Shown here piece by piece: positions 1 through 9,484 of a stretch of 49,563 nucleotides of DNA (the stretch's first letter is position 1; every line of letters begins with the position of its first letter). This DNA comes from Acidimicrobiia bacterium (GTDB lineage: Bacteria > Actinomycetota > Acidimicrobiia > Spongiisociales > JAENVV01), in contig JAGXFS010000122.1 of assembly GCA_024637275.1 (NCBI GenBank), positions 1-49,563 of the forward strand, given 5' to 3'. The notes beneath the pieces were generated by a model. That model did no database searches and was not told the origin of the DNA. It worked only from the letters and a program-made list of their open reading frames with translations. Both the position numbers and the translations under genes were made by a program.

Positions 1-300
1 CAAGCGATCGGCCGCGCCAAGTTCGAATGCCTGATCAAGCGACGTAACCACCTGTGCACCGTCTGCCGAAAAAGCCGGGTTGCGGGTGAGGACAATATTG
101 AGGCGTCCCGGGAGTGGTTTAAGCCACAGAGAATCCCAGGTCCGCCTGCCCATCAAAACCGGATGGCCGTGGGTGAGTCGTTTGAAATGGGCAAGATCGT
201 CTGGCAACGACCATGGCAAAGTTCCACCTGAGCCAATGACACCGTTCTCGGACATGGCCCACACGAGGCTGAGCCCCGAGCCTGGCTGCGGTTGAATCAC
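1..300 (-). CDS. folA: Dihydrofolate reductase, C-terminal part cut by window edge
   Basis: Reduces dihydrofolate to tetrahydrofolate with NADPH, regenerating the cofactor oxidised by thymidylate synthase. The first 100 residues are in the window; the rest lies beyond base 1. The N-terminal signature is clear: [12 protein letters not shown], then [16 protein letters not shown] and the [13 protein letters not shown] segment that binds NADPH. The GTG start at 300 overlaps the thyA stop as GTGA, so the pair is probably translationally coupled. An internal GTG just before WAMSENG is a less likely start, because the family normally has a few residues before this strand. The identification is secure; only the length is unknown. 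Confidence 0.93.
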   Translation of the reverse strand, partial: MIQPQPGSGLSLVWAMSENGVIGSGGTLPWSLPDDLAHFKRLTHGHPVLMGRRTWDSLWLKPLPGRLNIVLTRNPAFSADGAQVVTSLDQAFELGAADRL

Positions 301-1103
301 ACGGCCACAGGCGCAGAGATGTGCGGGTGCGGGTCGTAGTCCACGACCGCCACGTCGTCGAACGTGAAGTCAATGATCGACGTCACCGTCGGATTCAAAA
401 TGAGTTTGGGAAGCGGCCGCGGTTCACGTCCGAGCTGTGTCTGGGCCTGCACGAGATGATTGTCATAGAGATGGGCATCCCCGAGGGTGTGCACAAACTC
501 GCCCGGCTCCAGCCCGGTCACCTGCGCAACCATCGCCAGAAGCAGAGCGTAGGAAGCGATATTGAAAGGCACCCCGAGGAAGATGTCGGCGGAGCGCTGG
601 TACAACTGGCACGACAGTCGACCGTCCGCGACGTAGAACTGGAACATCATGTGACAGGGCGGCAAGGCCATTTGGTCGAGTTCCCCTACGTTCCAGGCGT
701 TCACAATGAGTCGGCGGCTGTCCGGGTTGACTCTGATCTGATCGATGACATTCGTGAGCTGGTCAATTACCCGGCCGTCGGGCGTGTCCCATGACCGCCA
801 TTGTTTGCCGTAGACCGGACCGAGGTTGCCATCGTCGTCGGCCCACTCGTCCCATATCGACACGTTGTTCTCACGAAGGTACTTGACGTTGGTGTCACCG
901 GAAATGAACCAGAGGAGTTCGTGAATGATCGAGCGCATATGCAGCTTTTTGGTGGTGACCATCGGAAAGCCGTCTGCCAGGTCGAAGCGCATTTGGTGCC
1001 CGAACACACTGCGGGTTCCGGTCCCGGTTCGGTCCGATTTGACGGTGCCTTGGTTTAGAACATGGCGCATGAGGTCGAGGTATTGCTGCACGAGTTCGAT
1101 CAT
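297..1103 (-). CDS. thyA: Thymidylate synthase ThyA
   Basis: Makes dTMP from dUMP using methylene-tetrahydrofolate, producing dihydrofolate for the adjacent folA product. At 268 residues it matches the usual ThyA length of about 264. Seen in the sequence: [13 protein letters not shown] near residue 23, the catalytic cysteine in [12 protein letters not shown] (Cys150), [10 protein letters not shown] just before it, and the dUMP-binding stretch [21 protein letters not shown]. The gene runs thyA then folA leftward with a 4-bp overlap. This is the classical folate-oxidising enzyme and not the flavin-dependent ThyX often found in actinobacteria. Confidence 0.97.
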   Translation of the reverse strand: MIELVQQYLDLMRHVLNQGTVKSDRTGTGTRSVFGHQMRFDLADGFPMVTTKKLHMRSIIHELLWFISGDTNVKYLRENNVSIWDEWADDDGNLGPVYGKQWRSWDTPDGRVIDQLTNVIDQIRVNPDSRRLIVNAWNVGELDQMALPPCHMMFQFYVADGRLSCQLYQRSADIFLGVPFNIASYALLLAMVAQVTGLEPGEFVHTLGDAHLYDNHLVQAQTQLGREPRPLPKLILNPTVTSIIDFTFDDVAVVDYDPHPHISAPVAV

Positions 1104-1167
1104 AACCGGCCGCGCCTCGACTACGTTCCTTTCGTCCCCGACAACGTCCGGGAAGCAGAGCTAACCG

Positions 1168-4100
1168 CTATTTGGGCAGCTTGGGTGCCTTCATCGAAGG
1201 ATGCTTGGGAAACTTGGGAGTCGGCGGACCCGCCGCAGTCATAATCTTGACGAGTTCCTCAATGCCACGATCCATCTGCGGATCGACCCCGGCTACATAG
1301 TCCTGAGGACGCACGTGCACCTCGATGTCAGGGTCCGTGCCGTAATTTTCAACCCCGAATCCGACATCCTCAAACCAGGAGCCATACTCAGGCTGGGTGG
1401 TCATGGTCCCGTCAACCAGCGCTTGTTGCGGCCAGATTCCGGTCACCCCTCCCCAGGTTCGCGTGCCGATCAGCGGGCCGAGACCGTGAATTTTGAACGT
1501 GTGCGAGAAGATGTCGCCGTCGGACCCGGCTGACTCGTTCGTCAACGCCACCATCGGCCCAGCGGGGGAACCGTACGGAAATCCGGCCGGTTCGTTCCAC
1601 CGGGTGATCCGCCAGCCAAGTCGTCGGCGCAGCAGCTTCTGGAGAAGGAGTTGTGACACGTTGCCGCCGCGGTTGTAACGCACGTCAACGACGATGCCGT
1701 CCTTGTCGACCGCCTGGAGGAAGTTCCGGTGGAATTCGGCAAAGCCACCGACGCCCATGTCAGGGATATGGATATATCCCGCCCGGCCATCGGTCTTGTC
1801 CAGCACGTAATCGCGATTGGCATTCACCCAGGTCCGGTAGCGCAACACACTTTCGGAGGCCAGAGCAGTAACCGCGACCCGATGAGACTTACGACTGCCC
1901 CTGCGCACCTCAAGCGTGACTGGCTTATCCGCGCGGTCAGCGAGTGCTCGTTGGACGGAATGGCGACGATCGACCAACTGGCCGTCGACGCTCACGATGC
2001 GGTCGCCGGCGGCAACGTCAAGTCCTGACCCCGCTAGCGGGGAGGTGGCCGTCTGGTCCCACGGATCGCCGACCAGAATGTCAGATACCGTCGTAACACC
2101 GCGGGCCGTGACTGCTAGGTCGATACCGAGGGCGCCCTGGCGATAGGTCGGCTCCGGCCGATAGTCGCCGCCCATTTCATAGGCGTGCGACGTCCCAAGC
2201 TCCCCTTGCATCTCCCACATGAAATCAGAAAACTCTGATCGGGAGGCAACCCGATCCACTAACGGCAAATAGCGCTTGAGTACGCCGGCCCAGTCAACCG
2301 AAGCCATGTCGGGACGCCAGAAGTATTCGCGCTGGAGTCGCCACGCCTCTTTGGCCATCTGACGCCATTCGTCGGGGGGGGTGACTTCGAGTCGGACCTG
2401 GTCGAGATCTACGAGACCCGATTCACGACCGGGTTTGTCGGGTCCGTTCTTCTCGCCGCCCTTCCACGAAACCGGAACCACGCGAAGCTTCTTCGCAGCA
2501 AGAAGGCCCAGCACTTTGCCATCGGCTGAAACGGTGATTCGACCAACACCTTCGCTTACCGTCTCTACCTTGTTGGCGGCAAGATCGTAAGACTCCAGCT
2601 TTCCTTCCGGTGCTGGAGTAGGGGCCTTCCCAATCGTTCCCGAGATCGGGACTGACGTAAAAAAGACTTTGCCCTGGGCGCCGACCACCTGGTGATATCG
2701 ACCGTGCGGGACCGGGATCGCCCCGATTCGCTGCTCGATGCCAGCCACAGTTACCGAGGTTTCTGGCGGACCGTCGTCTTTTTTGGCGTCGGGTTTCCCA
2801 TTCGATGGCGGTGCACCAGGCGCGCTGGGGGCGCGCATGTCCTCGTTCACGGGCGAGACCGTTGCGGCGTCAAGGACGATGAAATATGGTTTGGTGCTAG
2901 CTGGGAAACCGTAATCGTGCATCAAAGTGTCGGGCACCGGGTCGTACGTCCGACTCGAGAGGAAGTACAGGTACTTTCCTCCCGGATCGAAGGAGGGATA
3001 CCCGTCCTGATGTGCCCCGTCCGTAACCTGATAGACCCGCCCGGAGCGAGCATTGGCGAGGAAGATGGCCGACAGGTTCTCCGTGATCGACGAACCGAAC
3101 GCAATCCATTTTCCGTCAGAGCTCCAGGCGATCCCATGGATCCACGAGTGGGCAGACCGGTGGATCAGGCGAGACTTACCCGTCCCCAGGTTGAACAAGA
3201 TGAGTTCGTGGCGATGATTCGAGATGAGAACTCGATCGGCACCGGTAGGGGCAACCGCCACCGTGCGAGCCCGTCCAAAATCACCTGCGTGATACTCCAC
3301 ATCGGATGAACCGTCCGCGGCGCTGACGACCAGTCGTTCCTCGCCTCCGTCATCGGTAACCGACAACACCCGCTTGCCATCCGGGAGCCACGAAGTGAGC
3401 CGGTAGCGGATCGACGAATCCTCGCCGTGACGTACCGGGGCTCCTCCAAAAGCGGGCATGGTGACGGCGGTGCCGCGCGACACGAGTGCCACAGAATGAC
3501 CTTCCGGGTGCAGATCAACCGACTCAAGACTTTTCGAGGCCGGTACAAAACGCCGGTTGAGCTGAGGACGCGCCGAGGGCACAGTGACGTCGAGGCGATT
3601 CGTCTCACCGGTTGCCGGGTCGAAGAGCCAAAGATCGGCACCACTGTGATAAACGATCCGGCTGCCGTCGGTTGAGGCGAACCGGGCGTAGAAATCTTCG
3701 TGGTGGGTATGACGTGCAACATTCCTACCCGTGGGTGTCACCGAATAGATATTGCCGTGGCCTTCGTGATCGGAGATGAAATAGATGCGCCGTTCGATCC
3801 ACATCGGATCGGCGAGGTTTCCTGGCAGGTCGACCAACGGCGCGTAATCACCTGCGCCTTTGGTATCGGCCCATAACGTGCCCGCCCGACCACCGCGATA
3901 GCGTTTCCACCGGGCCGGGTCCAACGAGTTGCGGCCGAGAACGGTCCCTGACCCGCGCTGAGCCACCGCTCGCGCCGGGCCGACGTTCCAAGCGACCGAC
4001 GGCGACCCGTCAAGTGGCACCGTATGCAGATGCATCGATCCAGCAAACGGTTGCTGCCAGTCGGAGGAGACGATGATCGAAGAGCCGTCCGGAGACCAAC

Positions 4101-4374
4101 CGACACAATGTGTGGTCGCTCCCCAAAAAGTGATGCGCCGGGCCGATCCGCCGGCGGTATTCATCACGAAGATGTCGAGTTGACCTTCGTCCTTGCTCGT
4201 AAACGCCACCTGAGAACCGTCGGGCGACAGACGCGGAAATGTCACGGAACCCGGGTTGGCGGTAAGCCGACGTGCGACCCCACCGACGGCATCTACCGAC
4301 CAGAGATCGTCCTCGGACACGAATACGATCGTGTCGCCGGAGATAGTCGGATGTCGGTAGTACCCAGCAATCAC
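1168..4374 (-). CDS. Tricorn-type S41 protease
   Basis: A 1068-residue homologue of tricorn protease, a large cytoplasmic peptidase that trims oligopeptides. The N-terminal two thirds (to about residue 640) is a chain of beta-propeller repeats with SPDG-type turns such as LSPDGSQVAFTS and WSPDGSSIIVSS, followed by a Pro/Lys-rich linker. The C-terminal part holds a helical segment with GELGTSHAYEMGG, carrying the expected catalytic histidine, a PDZ-like domain (DRIVSVDGQLVD), and the S41 core with NESAGSDGDIFS, where Ser951 is the expected nucleophile. The C-terminus ends in a short Pro/Lys tail. The GTG start at 4374 is preceded by GAGAGGG at suitable spacing. No signal peptide is visible. 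Its physiological substrate cannot be inferred from the neighbours. Confidence 0.93.
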   Translation of the reverse strand: MIAGYYRHPTISGDTIVFVSEDDLWSVDAVGGVARRLTANPGSVTFPRLSPDGSQVAFTSKDEGQLDIFVMNTAGGSARRITFWGATTHCVGWSPDGSSIIVSSDWQQPFAGSMHLHTVPLDGSPSVAWNVGPARAVAQRGSGTVLGRNSLDPARWKRYRGGRAGTLWADTKGAGDYAPLVDLPGNLADPMWIERRIYFISDHEGHGNIYSVTPTGRNVARHTHHEDFYARFASTDGSRIVYHSGADLWLFDPATGETNRLDVTVPSARPQLNRRFVPASKSLESVDLHPEGHSVALVSRGTAVTMPAFGGAPVRHGEDSSIRYRLTSWLPDGKRVLSVTDDGGEERLVVSAADGSSDVEYHAGDFGRARTVAVAPTGADRVLISNHRHELILFNLGTGKSRLIHRSAHSWIHGIAWSSDGKWIAFGSSITENLSAIFLANARSGRVYQVTDGAHQDGYPSFDPGGKYLYFLSSRTYDPVPDTLMHDYGFPASTKPYFIVLDAATVSPVNEDMRAPSAPGAPPSNGKPDAKKDDGPPETSVTVAGIEQRIGAIPVPHGRYHQVVGAQGKVFFTSVPISGTIGKAPTPAPEGKLESYDLAANKVETVSEGVGRITVSADGKVLGLLAAKKLRVVPVSWKGGEKNGPDKPGRESGLVDLDQVRLEVTPPDEWRQMAKEAWRLQREYFWRPDMASVDWAGVLKRYLPLVDRVASRSEFSDFMWEMQGELGTSHAYEMGGDYRPEPTYRQGALGIDLAVTARGVTTVSDILVGDPWDQTATSPLAGSGLDVAAGDRIVSVDGQLVDRRHSVQRALADRADKPVTLEVRRGSRKSHRVAVTALASESVLRYRTWVNANRDYVLDKTDGRAGYIHIPDMGVGGFAEFHRNFLQAVDKDGIVVDVRYNRGGNVSQLLLQKLLRRRLGWRITRWNEPAGFPYGSPAGPMVALTNESAGSDGDIFSHTFKIHGLGPLIGTRTWGGVTGIWPQQALVDGTMTTQPEYGSWFEDVGFGVENYGTDPDIEVHVRPQDYVAGVDPQMDRGIEELVKIMTAAGPPTPKFPKHPSMKAPKLPK

Positions 4375-4458
4375 GGAACGCCCTCTCTACAACGAAGCGA
4401 TCAGGTTAGTGCAGTGCCAACGTCCTGCCAGTGTCGATCGGCATGACCCGGCGGCCGG

Positions 4459-4464
4459 TACCCT
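4459..4464 (+). promoter_or_regulatory. Candidate -10 element for a leaderless small gene
   Basis: TACCCT sits six bases before the ATG at 4471 with no Shine-Dalgarno between them. This is the TANNNT-N6-start geometry of leaderless actinobacterial transcripts. No convincing -35 is seen, so the call is weak. Confidence 0.35.
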
Positions 4465-4470
4465 GCGCAC

Positions 4471-4647
4471 ATGATGGAGTTCCTGTTGCCAGAAACCGAC
4501 GCAGCGGTTGGCTTACAGGCCATCCTGGCGGTCATCATCCTCGTCGTCGGATTCCGTCTGACGCGCAGTCACCCTGACTGGCGGGTGTTCGTGTGGGGTA
4601 TCGCTGCAATTACGGTGGCCGGCTTTGGCCTCCGGGCGCTCCACTAG
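4471..4647 (+). CDS. Small two-helix membrane protein (58 aa)
   Basis: A 58-residue frame from ATG 4471 to TAG 4645-4647 that fits the only free space between two leftward genes. It encodes two hydrophobic stretches, about residues 14-29 (LQAILAVIILVVGF) and 40-55 (FVWGIAAITVAGFG), joined by a short charged loop RLTRSHPDWR. This is a plausible integral membrane hairpin. A TANNNT element six bases upstream suggests leaderless expression. A second ATG follows immediately at 4474. It ends 10 bp before the convergent HAD gene. I do not recognise a family and propose no function. Confidence 0.55.
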   Translation: MMEFLLPETDAAVGLQAILAVIILVVGFRLTRSHPDWRVFVWGIAAITVAGFGLRALH

Positions 4648-4657
4648 ACCAAGGTTC

Positions 4658-5341
4658 TCAATCGGCCGCCTTGACGAGGGCTGGCAGCTCTCCGAGCGAG
4701 CCGATCACCCAATCAGCTTCAGACTTGGTGACGCTCCCGTGACGATCAAGCAGAACCGACCGGATCCCGGCCGCCCTGGCTGCCCCCACGTCAGCCTCCT
4801 CAGAATCGCCAACCAGTACCGCCTGGGTCTCAGGAACGTCCAACTTGGCGAGCGCGAACCTGATAATCGCCGGATCCGGCTTTCCAACGCCAACATCAAC
4901 CGACCGGATGATGTCTTCGAAACGATCAGCGATACCCAGCCGAGCGGCATCGGCATTGCCGTTGGAAACGATCGCCAGTCGAATGCCTGCGAGGGCATCT
5001 AGAGCTGGCAGCGTGTCATCAAAGAGTTTGACGAAGTGCGCTTGATGCGAAAAGTACGACGCGCCCAGTTCCGCGGCAAGTCCCTCCTCTTCGATGCCTA
5101 CTTCCTCGAGGGCCCTTTGGAACGACTCGAGCCGAACGACCGCAAGGTCCATAACCCGGCCAGCAAGCTCGTCGGCCACGCGATTGCGTATCGCGATCAT
5201 CCGGTCAACGGTCAAGCTGGCCGCATCCCGCCCGGGGAAGGCTGTCCAGAGTTCCTCAAGCATCGCGTGCAAAGCGGCCCGCATCGAGCCGTGAAAATCC
5301 CACAGAGTGTCGTCGGCGTCGAACAAAACGAGCGAAATCAC
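4658..5341 (-). CDS. HAD-superfamily hydrolase (YjjG/phosphoglycolate-phosphatase-like)
   Basis: A 227-residue phosphatase of the haloacid dehalogenase superfamily, likely acting on a small phosphorylated metabolite or nucleotide. All four motifs are present: the nucleophile motif FDADDTLWDF near residue 7, the threonine/serine motif as LAIVSNGN, the lysine in GVGKPDPAIIRFAL, and the acidic metal motif VLVGDSEEADVGAARAAGI. A helical cap of about 85 residues lies between motifs I and II, as in YjjG-type nucleotidases. The GTG start at 5341 follows AGGTGGAG. It lies 24 bp downstream of the USP/CBS-type gene and is probably co-transcribed with it. The substrate is not predictable. Confidence 0.88.
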   Translation of the reverse strand: MISLVLFDADDTLWDFHGSMRAALHAMLEELWTAFPGRDAASLTVDRMIAIRNRVADELAGRVMDLAVVRLESFQRALEEVGIEEEGLAAELGASYFSHQAHFVKLFDDTLPALDALAGIRLAIVSNGNADAARLGIADRFEDIIRSVDVGVGKPDPAIIRFALAKLDVPETQAVLVGDSEEADVGAARAAGIRSVLLDRHGSVTKSEADWVIGSLGELPALVKAAD

Positions 5342-5365
5342 ATCTCCACCTCGACATTCACCCCA

Positions 5366-6268
5366 TCACACACCACTGGCGTCGAGCGTCTCGGCGCTAA
5401 TCGTTCCGAGCAGATTCATATCCTGGTCAACGACCGGCAGACTCGGAACCCCGAGCGACCGCAGCATTTCGGCTGCGTCATCGATCGCATCCAACCGATC
5501 GAGCGACACGGCTTCTCGCATACAGTCGGCGACCCGGGGACCGTCGCCAGCCATCGTCAACGCCGTGCCGGTCACGCTCCCGATGAGCACCCCGTTCTCG
5601 ACAACGGCCAGCAAGCCGCCTGGCATGAGTCGGGCGGCGTCGCCCGCACCCATGTATGGCGACACGTACTCGGGTTCGTGCATCTGATGGAACACCCGTC
5701 GGGGCGCCTCCCGGACGGCCACCGCGCCGATGGACGACTTGGCGATAAGGCGAGCTCCCTTTCCGAAGAACTGGCGCTGCAGGAACGAACCACCCGGCGC
5801 ACCCAGCACCAACAGTGTTTTCTCACCGGTGTGTTGAATGACCTCAGAGGCACTACCCGCCTGAACGATGCCTGCCTCGACCCCAGGAACTCGCGCAACA
5901 AGGCGCTCAACAACATTCAGTGCATCCACCTGGTCCCCGTCGTGCTCATAGGCACACTCGAGTTTTGCCGGCACGTCCAGGGATTCCGCCAACCATTGGG
6001 CCAGCCTGGCAGCCAACTCGGAATGCGGGCCACCCGCCACCAGGGCGGACACCGATCGAACTTCTTCGAGGTTGACGTCGAACGGAACGACAGTCGGGAT
6101 TACGTCGAAGGATGCACTAAATCGTTTGGAAACGAGCAGATCAGCCCGGTTCTGGACCGTGAAGTCGGTGAGGTCTCCCTCCACTCGTCGCGCCTCTGGA
6201 TCGAGCAACGTGGCAAGCTCAGAACAGCCGTTCCCCCGGCTCCAGATCACTCGAAGATCGCTAGACAC
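5366..6268 (-). CDS. Universal-stress-like protein with C-terminal CBS region
   Basis: A protein of about 300 residues. The middle resembles a universal stress protein fold, with VSALVAGGPHSELAARLAQWL followed by TLLVLGAPGGSFLQRQFFG, the latter matching the nucleotide-binding glycine loop. The C-terminus has a CBS motif (VADCMREAVSL, then EMLRSLGVPSLPVVDQDMNLLGTIS), suggesting adenine-nucleotide sensing. The frame remains open to 6349, but that would overlap the divergent pntAA start. GTG 6268 is preceded by GGAG eight bases upstream and is preferred. It shares a divergent intergenic region of about 73 bp with the transhydrogenase operon. The role is inferred only from domains. Confidence 0.68.
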   Translation of the reverse strand: MSSDLRVIWSRGNGCSELATLLDPEARRVEGDLTDFTVQNRADLLVSKRFSASFDVIPTVVPFDVNLEEVRSVSALVAGGPHSELAARLAQWLAESLDVPAKLECAYEHDGDQVDALNVVERLVARVPGVEAGIVQAGSASEVIQHTGEKTLLVLGAPGGSFLQRQFFGKGARLIAKSSIGAVAVREAPRRVFHQMHEPEYVSPYMGAGDAARLMPGGLLAVVENGVLIGSVTGTALTMAGDGPRVADCMREAVSLDRLDAIDDAAEMLRSLGVPSLPVVDQDMNLLGTISAETLDASGV

Positions 6269-6341
6269 CAAACCAACTCCAAAAAAAGATCTGCTCAAGA
6301 ACACCAAAACCGCGCTCAGACTCATTAACGTGGTCAGGCAC

Positions 6342-7460
6342 ATGATCATTTCCGCACCAAACCAAACGCATCAAGGTGAACATCGGGTCGCACTCACTCC
6401 AGATGCGGTCCGTTCCCTGGCTGCTGACGGACATACCGTACACGTCGAACAGTCAGCAGGCACAGCCGCAGGTTACCCCGACGAGGCCTATGTGGAGGCT
6501 GGAGCCAAGATTGTCGACAATCCGTGGACTGCAGATGTCATCGCCGTAGTTGAGCCACCGACTGCCGAGAACCGCGCTGACATCCGCCCGGGCGCCATCA
6601 TTGTCGGTCTCTTGCGTCCCCTTGATGAGCCAGGTGGCGTCGCTCAGCTGGCCAAAACCGGCGCTACGTCCCTGGCGTTTGAAACCCTTCCCAGGATTAC
6701 CCGCGCACAATCGATGGATGCACTGTCCTCTCAGGCCACCGCAGTGGGTTACCAGGCTGTCATCGAGGCCGCTTCACGTCTTCCCCGCTTTCTCCCCATG
6801 CTCACCACCGCGGCTGGCACCATTCGCCCCGCCAAAGCACTGATTCTGGGCGCCGGTGTCGCCGGACTACAAGCTATTGCCACCGCCCGACGACTCGGGG
6901 CGGTCGTTAGCGCCTTCGACGTGCGCAGCGCAGCCGCCGAACAGGTAGAGAGCCTCGGCGCCAAGTTCATCGAAGCGGTCACGACGCCACAGGACGCTTC
7001 CACGTCAGGTGGCTACGCCAAAGAACTAGCCGCTGATGAGCAAGCCACCATTGTCGCCAACCTGGCGCCCCACGTCATCGACTCGGACATCGTGATCTCA
7101 ACAGCCCAAATCCCCGGCCGTCAAGCCCCCCTCTTGATAACGGCCGAAACCGTCAACGCCATGCGACCGGGTGCGGTCATCGTCGACACCGCCGCTGCCA
7201 CCGGCGGAAACTGTGCGCTCACCAAACCCGGCGAAACGGTGGTAGTCAACGGAGTCACCATCATTGGAGATCTCGACCTCGCTTCCCGGGTAGCGGGCGA
7301 TGCGTCCCAGATGTACGCCCGGAACGTCACGACCCTGCTGAAACTGGCGCTGGAAGCCAGCCCGATCAACCTTGAAGACGAGGTGCTGGCAGGGTGTGCG
7401 GTAACTCACGGGGGCAAAATCACCAACGAGCGGGTTCGAGCCATGCTCGAGGAGGCCTAA
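6342..7460 (+). CDS. pntAA: NAD(P) transhydrogenase subunit alpha part 1 (NAD-binding)
   Basis: The soluble NAD(H)-binding domain I of proton-translocating transhydrogenase, 372 residues. It starts MIISAPNQTHQGEHRVALTPDA, the hallmark N-terminus shared with alanine dehydrogenase. This fixes the start at ATG 6342, although the frame is open further upstream. Later motifs are the Rossmann GAGVAGLQAIATARRLGAVVSAFDVR and the mobile-loop region with MRPGAVIVDTAAATGGNC. It precedes pntAB by 3 bp and forms a three-gene unit with pntAB and pntB, the split arrangement found in many actinobacteria and alphaproteobacteria. The complex couples the proton gradient to NADPH formation at the membrane. Confidence 0.96.
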   Translation: MIISAPNQTHQGEHRVALTPDAVRSLAADGHTVHVEQSAGTAAGYPDEAYVEAGAKIVDNPWTADVIAVVEPPTAENRADIRPGAIIVGLLRPLDEPGGVAQLAKTGATSLAFETLPRITRAQSMDALSSQATAVGYQAVIEAASRLPRFLPMLTTAAGTIRPAKALILGAGVAGLQAIATARRLGAVVSAFDVRSAAAEQVESLGAKFIEAVTTPQDASTSGGYAKELAADEQATIVANLAPHVIDSDIVISTAQIPGRQAPLLITAETVNAMRPGAVIVDTAAATGGNCALTKPGETVVVNGVTIIGDLDLASRVAGDASQMYARNVTTLLKLALEASPINLEDEVLAGCAVTHGGKITNERVRAMLEEA

Positions 7461-7463
7461 GCC

Positions 7464-7742
7464 ATGCTGATGGTATCCATCACCGTTTTTATTCTCGCGG
7501 CCTTTGTCGGCTTCGAGATCATCACCAAGGTGCCACCGACACTCCACACACCTTTGATGTCCGGATCGAACGCTATCTCCGGGATCACCATCGTGGCCGC
7601 CATCATTGTGTCAGGCCGAGCCGAAGGTACTCTGGCGACCATCCTCGGCGTAGTCGCCGTGATTCTGGCGACGATCAACGTCGTAGGCGGATTCCTCGTC
7701 ACCGACCGCATGCTTGAAATGTTCAAGCGAGATCCACGATGA
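7464..7742 (+). CDS. pntAB: NAD(P) transhydrogenase subunit alpha part 2 (membrane)
   Basis: A 92-residue membrane subunit of domain II with three hydrophobic helices. The conserved GFEIITKVPPTLHTPLMSGSNAISGITIV segment lies near the N-terminus. A GGAGG sequence precedes the ATG inside the end of pntAA. Its stop overlaps the pntB start as ATGA. Together with the PntB helices it forms the proton channel. Confidence 0.96.
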   Translation: MLMVSITVFILAAFVGFEIITKVPPTLHTPLMSGSNAISGITIVAAIIVSGRAEGTLATILGVVAVILATINVVGGFLVTDRMLEMFKRDPR

Positions 7743-9103
7743 ACGAAACCCTCCAGTCGGCCCTCTACCTGGTCGCGGCGGTCGCTTTCATCGTCGGCCT
7801 CAAGCGGCTGACCTCTCCGGCAACCGCCCGCAACGGCAATCGACTGGCAGCGATCGGCATGCTGCTTGCCACGGTCACGACGTTGCTCGGGCAGGAGATC
7901 GTGTCGTACACGGGCATCCTCGTGGGGATCGTGGTTGGATCTGCCGTTGGAGCAGTCGCCGCTCGCCGAATTGCCATGACCGACATGCCCCAGTTGGTCG
8001 CCGCCTTCAACGGATTCGGCGGTGGTGCTTCAGCCTTCGTCGCCGCTACCGAGTTCATCCGGCACCCGGGAGCCATCGACACCCGGATAACCATCGTCTT
8101 GTCGGTCCTAATCGGCTCCATCACCATGACCGGCAGCTTCGTAGCCTTCGCCAAGCTGCAGGGCCTGGTTTCGGGCAATCCGATCAGCTTCAAAGGCCAA
8201 AAGTGGTTTGACAGTCTCCTGGCCCTCGCCATCCTGGTCCTCGGGGTTTTATTGGTTATAGATCCGACCAGCTTGGTCTTCTGGATACTCACCTTGCTGT
8301 CGCTGGTTATCGGCGTGACCCGTATCCTGCCAATCGGCGGGGCCGACATGCCCGTCGTGATTGCCTTCCTCAACGCCGCTTCCGGTCTGGCGGCGGCCGC
8401 GGCCGGTTTCGTGATCGGGTCGACGGTGTTGATCATCGCAGGCGCGCTGGTCGGCGCCTCAGGGCTGATTCTCACCTCGATCATGGTGAAAGCCATGAAC
8501 CGAACGTTGATCGGCGTCCTGGCTGGCGGGTTCGGCGGGACTTCCGGTCCCCAGGAAGAGATCGGCCAGTTACCCGTAAAGCGGGCCACCGCCGATGACG
8601 TTGCCATCACCCTGGCCTATGCCCGAAGCGTCATCGTCGTACCAGGATACGGTCTGGCGGTCGCTCAGGCCCAACACGTCATGAAGGACCTCGCCAACGC
8701 ACTCCAGGAAAGAAATGTCGACGTGCGGTTCGCCATCCATCCGGTCGCTGGCCGTATGCCGGGCCATATGAACGTGCTTCTCGCCGAAGCCGACGTCCCC
8801 TACGACCAGCTTTACGACCTCGAAACCATCAACCGCGACTTCGGCCGAACCGATGTTGCGCTCGTGGTCGGCGCCAATGACGTCGTCAATCCGGCCGCTC
8901 GCACCGACGTCAACAGCCCCATCTATGGCATGCCAATCCTTGATGTCGATGCCGCCACCACCTGCGTGGTGATCAAGCGCTCGTTGTCGCCTGGCTTCGC
9001 AGGAATCGACAATCCCCTGTTCTACATGGAGGGGACTCTCATGATGTTTGACGATGCCCGCAAAGCTTTGAGCGATCTGGTCACCGCCGTCAAGAACGTC
9101 TAG
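7739..9103 (+). CDS. pntB: NAD(P) transhydrogenase subunit beta
   Basis: A 454-residue subunit carrying the remaining membrane helices (about residues 1-260) and the NADP(H)-binding domain III at the C-terminus. Diagnostic stretches are FNGFGGGASAFVAATEFI, and in domain III SVIVVPGYGLAVAQAQH, HPVAGRMPGHMNVLLAEADVPYDQL and LVVGANDVVNPAAR. The final IDNPLFYMEGTLMMFDDARK is also typical. It overlaps pntAB by 4 bp and ends 18 bp before the convergent gene at 9122. It would supply NADPH for biosynthesis, including folA nearby. Confidence 0.97.
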   Translation: MNETLQSALYLVAAVAFIVGLKRLTSPATARNGNRLAAIGMLLATVTTLLGQEIVSYTGILVGIVVGSAVGAVAARRIAMTDMPQLVAAFNGFGGGASAFVAATEFIRHPGAIDTRITIVLSVLIGSITMTGSFVAFAKLQGLVSGNPISFKGQKWFDSLLALAILVLGVLLVIDPTSLVFWILTLLSLVIGVTRILPIGGADMPVVIAFLNAASGLAAAAAGFVIGSTVLIIAGALVGASGLILTSIMVKAMNRTLIGVLAGGFGGTSGPQEEIGQLPVKRATADDVAITLAYARSVIVVPGYGLAVAQAQHVMKDLANALQERNVDVRFAIHPVAGRMPGHMNVLLAEADVPYDQLYDLETINRDFGRTDVALVVGANDVVNPAARTDVNSPIYGMPILDVDAATTCVVIKRSLSPGFAGIDNPLFYMEGTLMMFDDARKALSDLVTAVKNV

Positions 9104-9121
9104 GCGCTGAGGCACTGCCGG

Positions 9122-9484
9122 TTATTCGGTCGGCGGCGCGCCCGGATACCAGAGCACCCGGACCAATCCCGTCGCCAAGCCCCCTGCCAACAAAATCAGG
9201 CTCACGGTCAGGAGCAGGCGGCTACCAGTGATCTCGGACAGAAACCGAACCACCGACAGGTGCGCTCCGATGCCGACCAGCATCAGACCGAACAGCAAAG
9301 GTCGAGGCGCGCCATTCGGCAACGACAGACGATCGACCGGACATGTCGATACCCAATACAAGACTCCTGCGGCCATCCCCGCCACTGCGAACTCAATCGC
9401 CCACGCCGGAGCGACGACCAACAACAGGATTCCCACAACAGAAACCCCGGCTACTGCGAACTCACGTTGTCGTCTCGACAGCAT
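9122..9484 (-). CDS. Small membrane protein of unknown function (120 aa)
   Basis: A 120-residue protein with about four hydrophobic segments: residues 9-28 (FAVAGVSVVGILLLVVAPAW), roughly 30-46, 62-80 (PLLFGLMLVGIGAHLSVV) and 88-108 (SRLLLTVSLILLAGGLATGLV). The N-terminus is basic (MLSRRQR), which suggests the start is cytoplasmic. I do not recognise a family. It converges with pntB, with only 18 bp between the stops, and has no obvious operon partner. Confidence 0.6.
   Translation of the reverse strand: MLSRRQREFAVAGVSVVGILLLVVAPAWAIEFAVAGMAAGVLYWVSTCPVDRLSLPNGAPRPLLFGLMLVGIGAHLSVVRFLSEITGSRLLLTVSLILLAGGLATGLVRVLWYPGAPPTE

Noticed and set aside
5036-6328. A long open frame (430 codons) on the plus strand opposite the HAD and USP/CBS-type genes
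   Set aside because: Its translation is rich in Arg, His and Gln with no domain, while the opposite strand carries clear HAD motifs and a CBS motif. It is an antisense shadow of GC-rich coding DNA.
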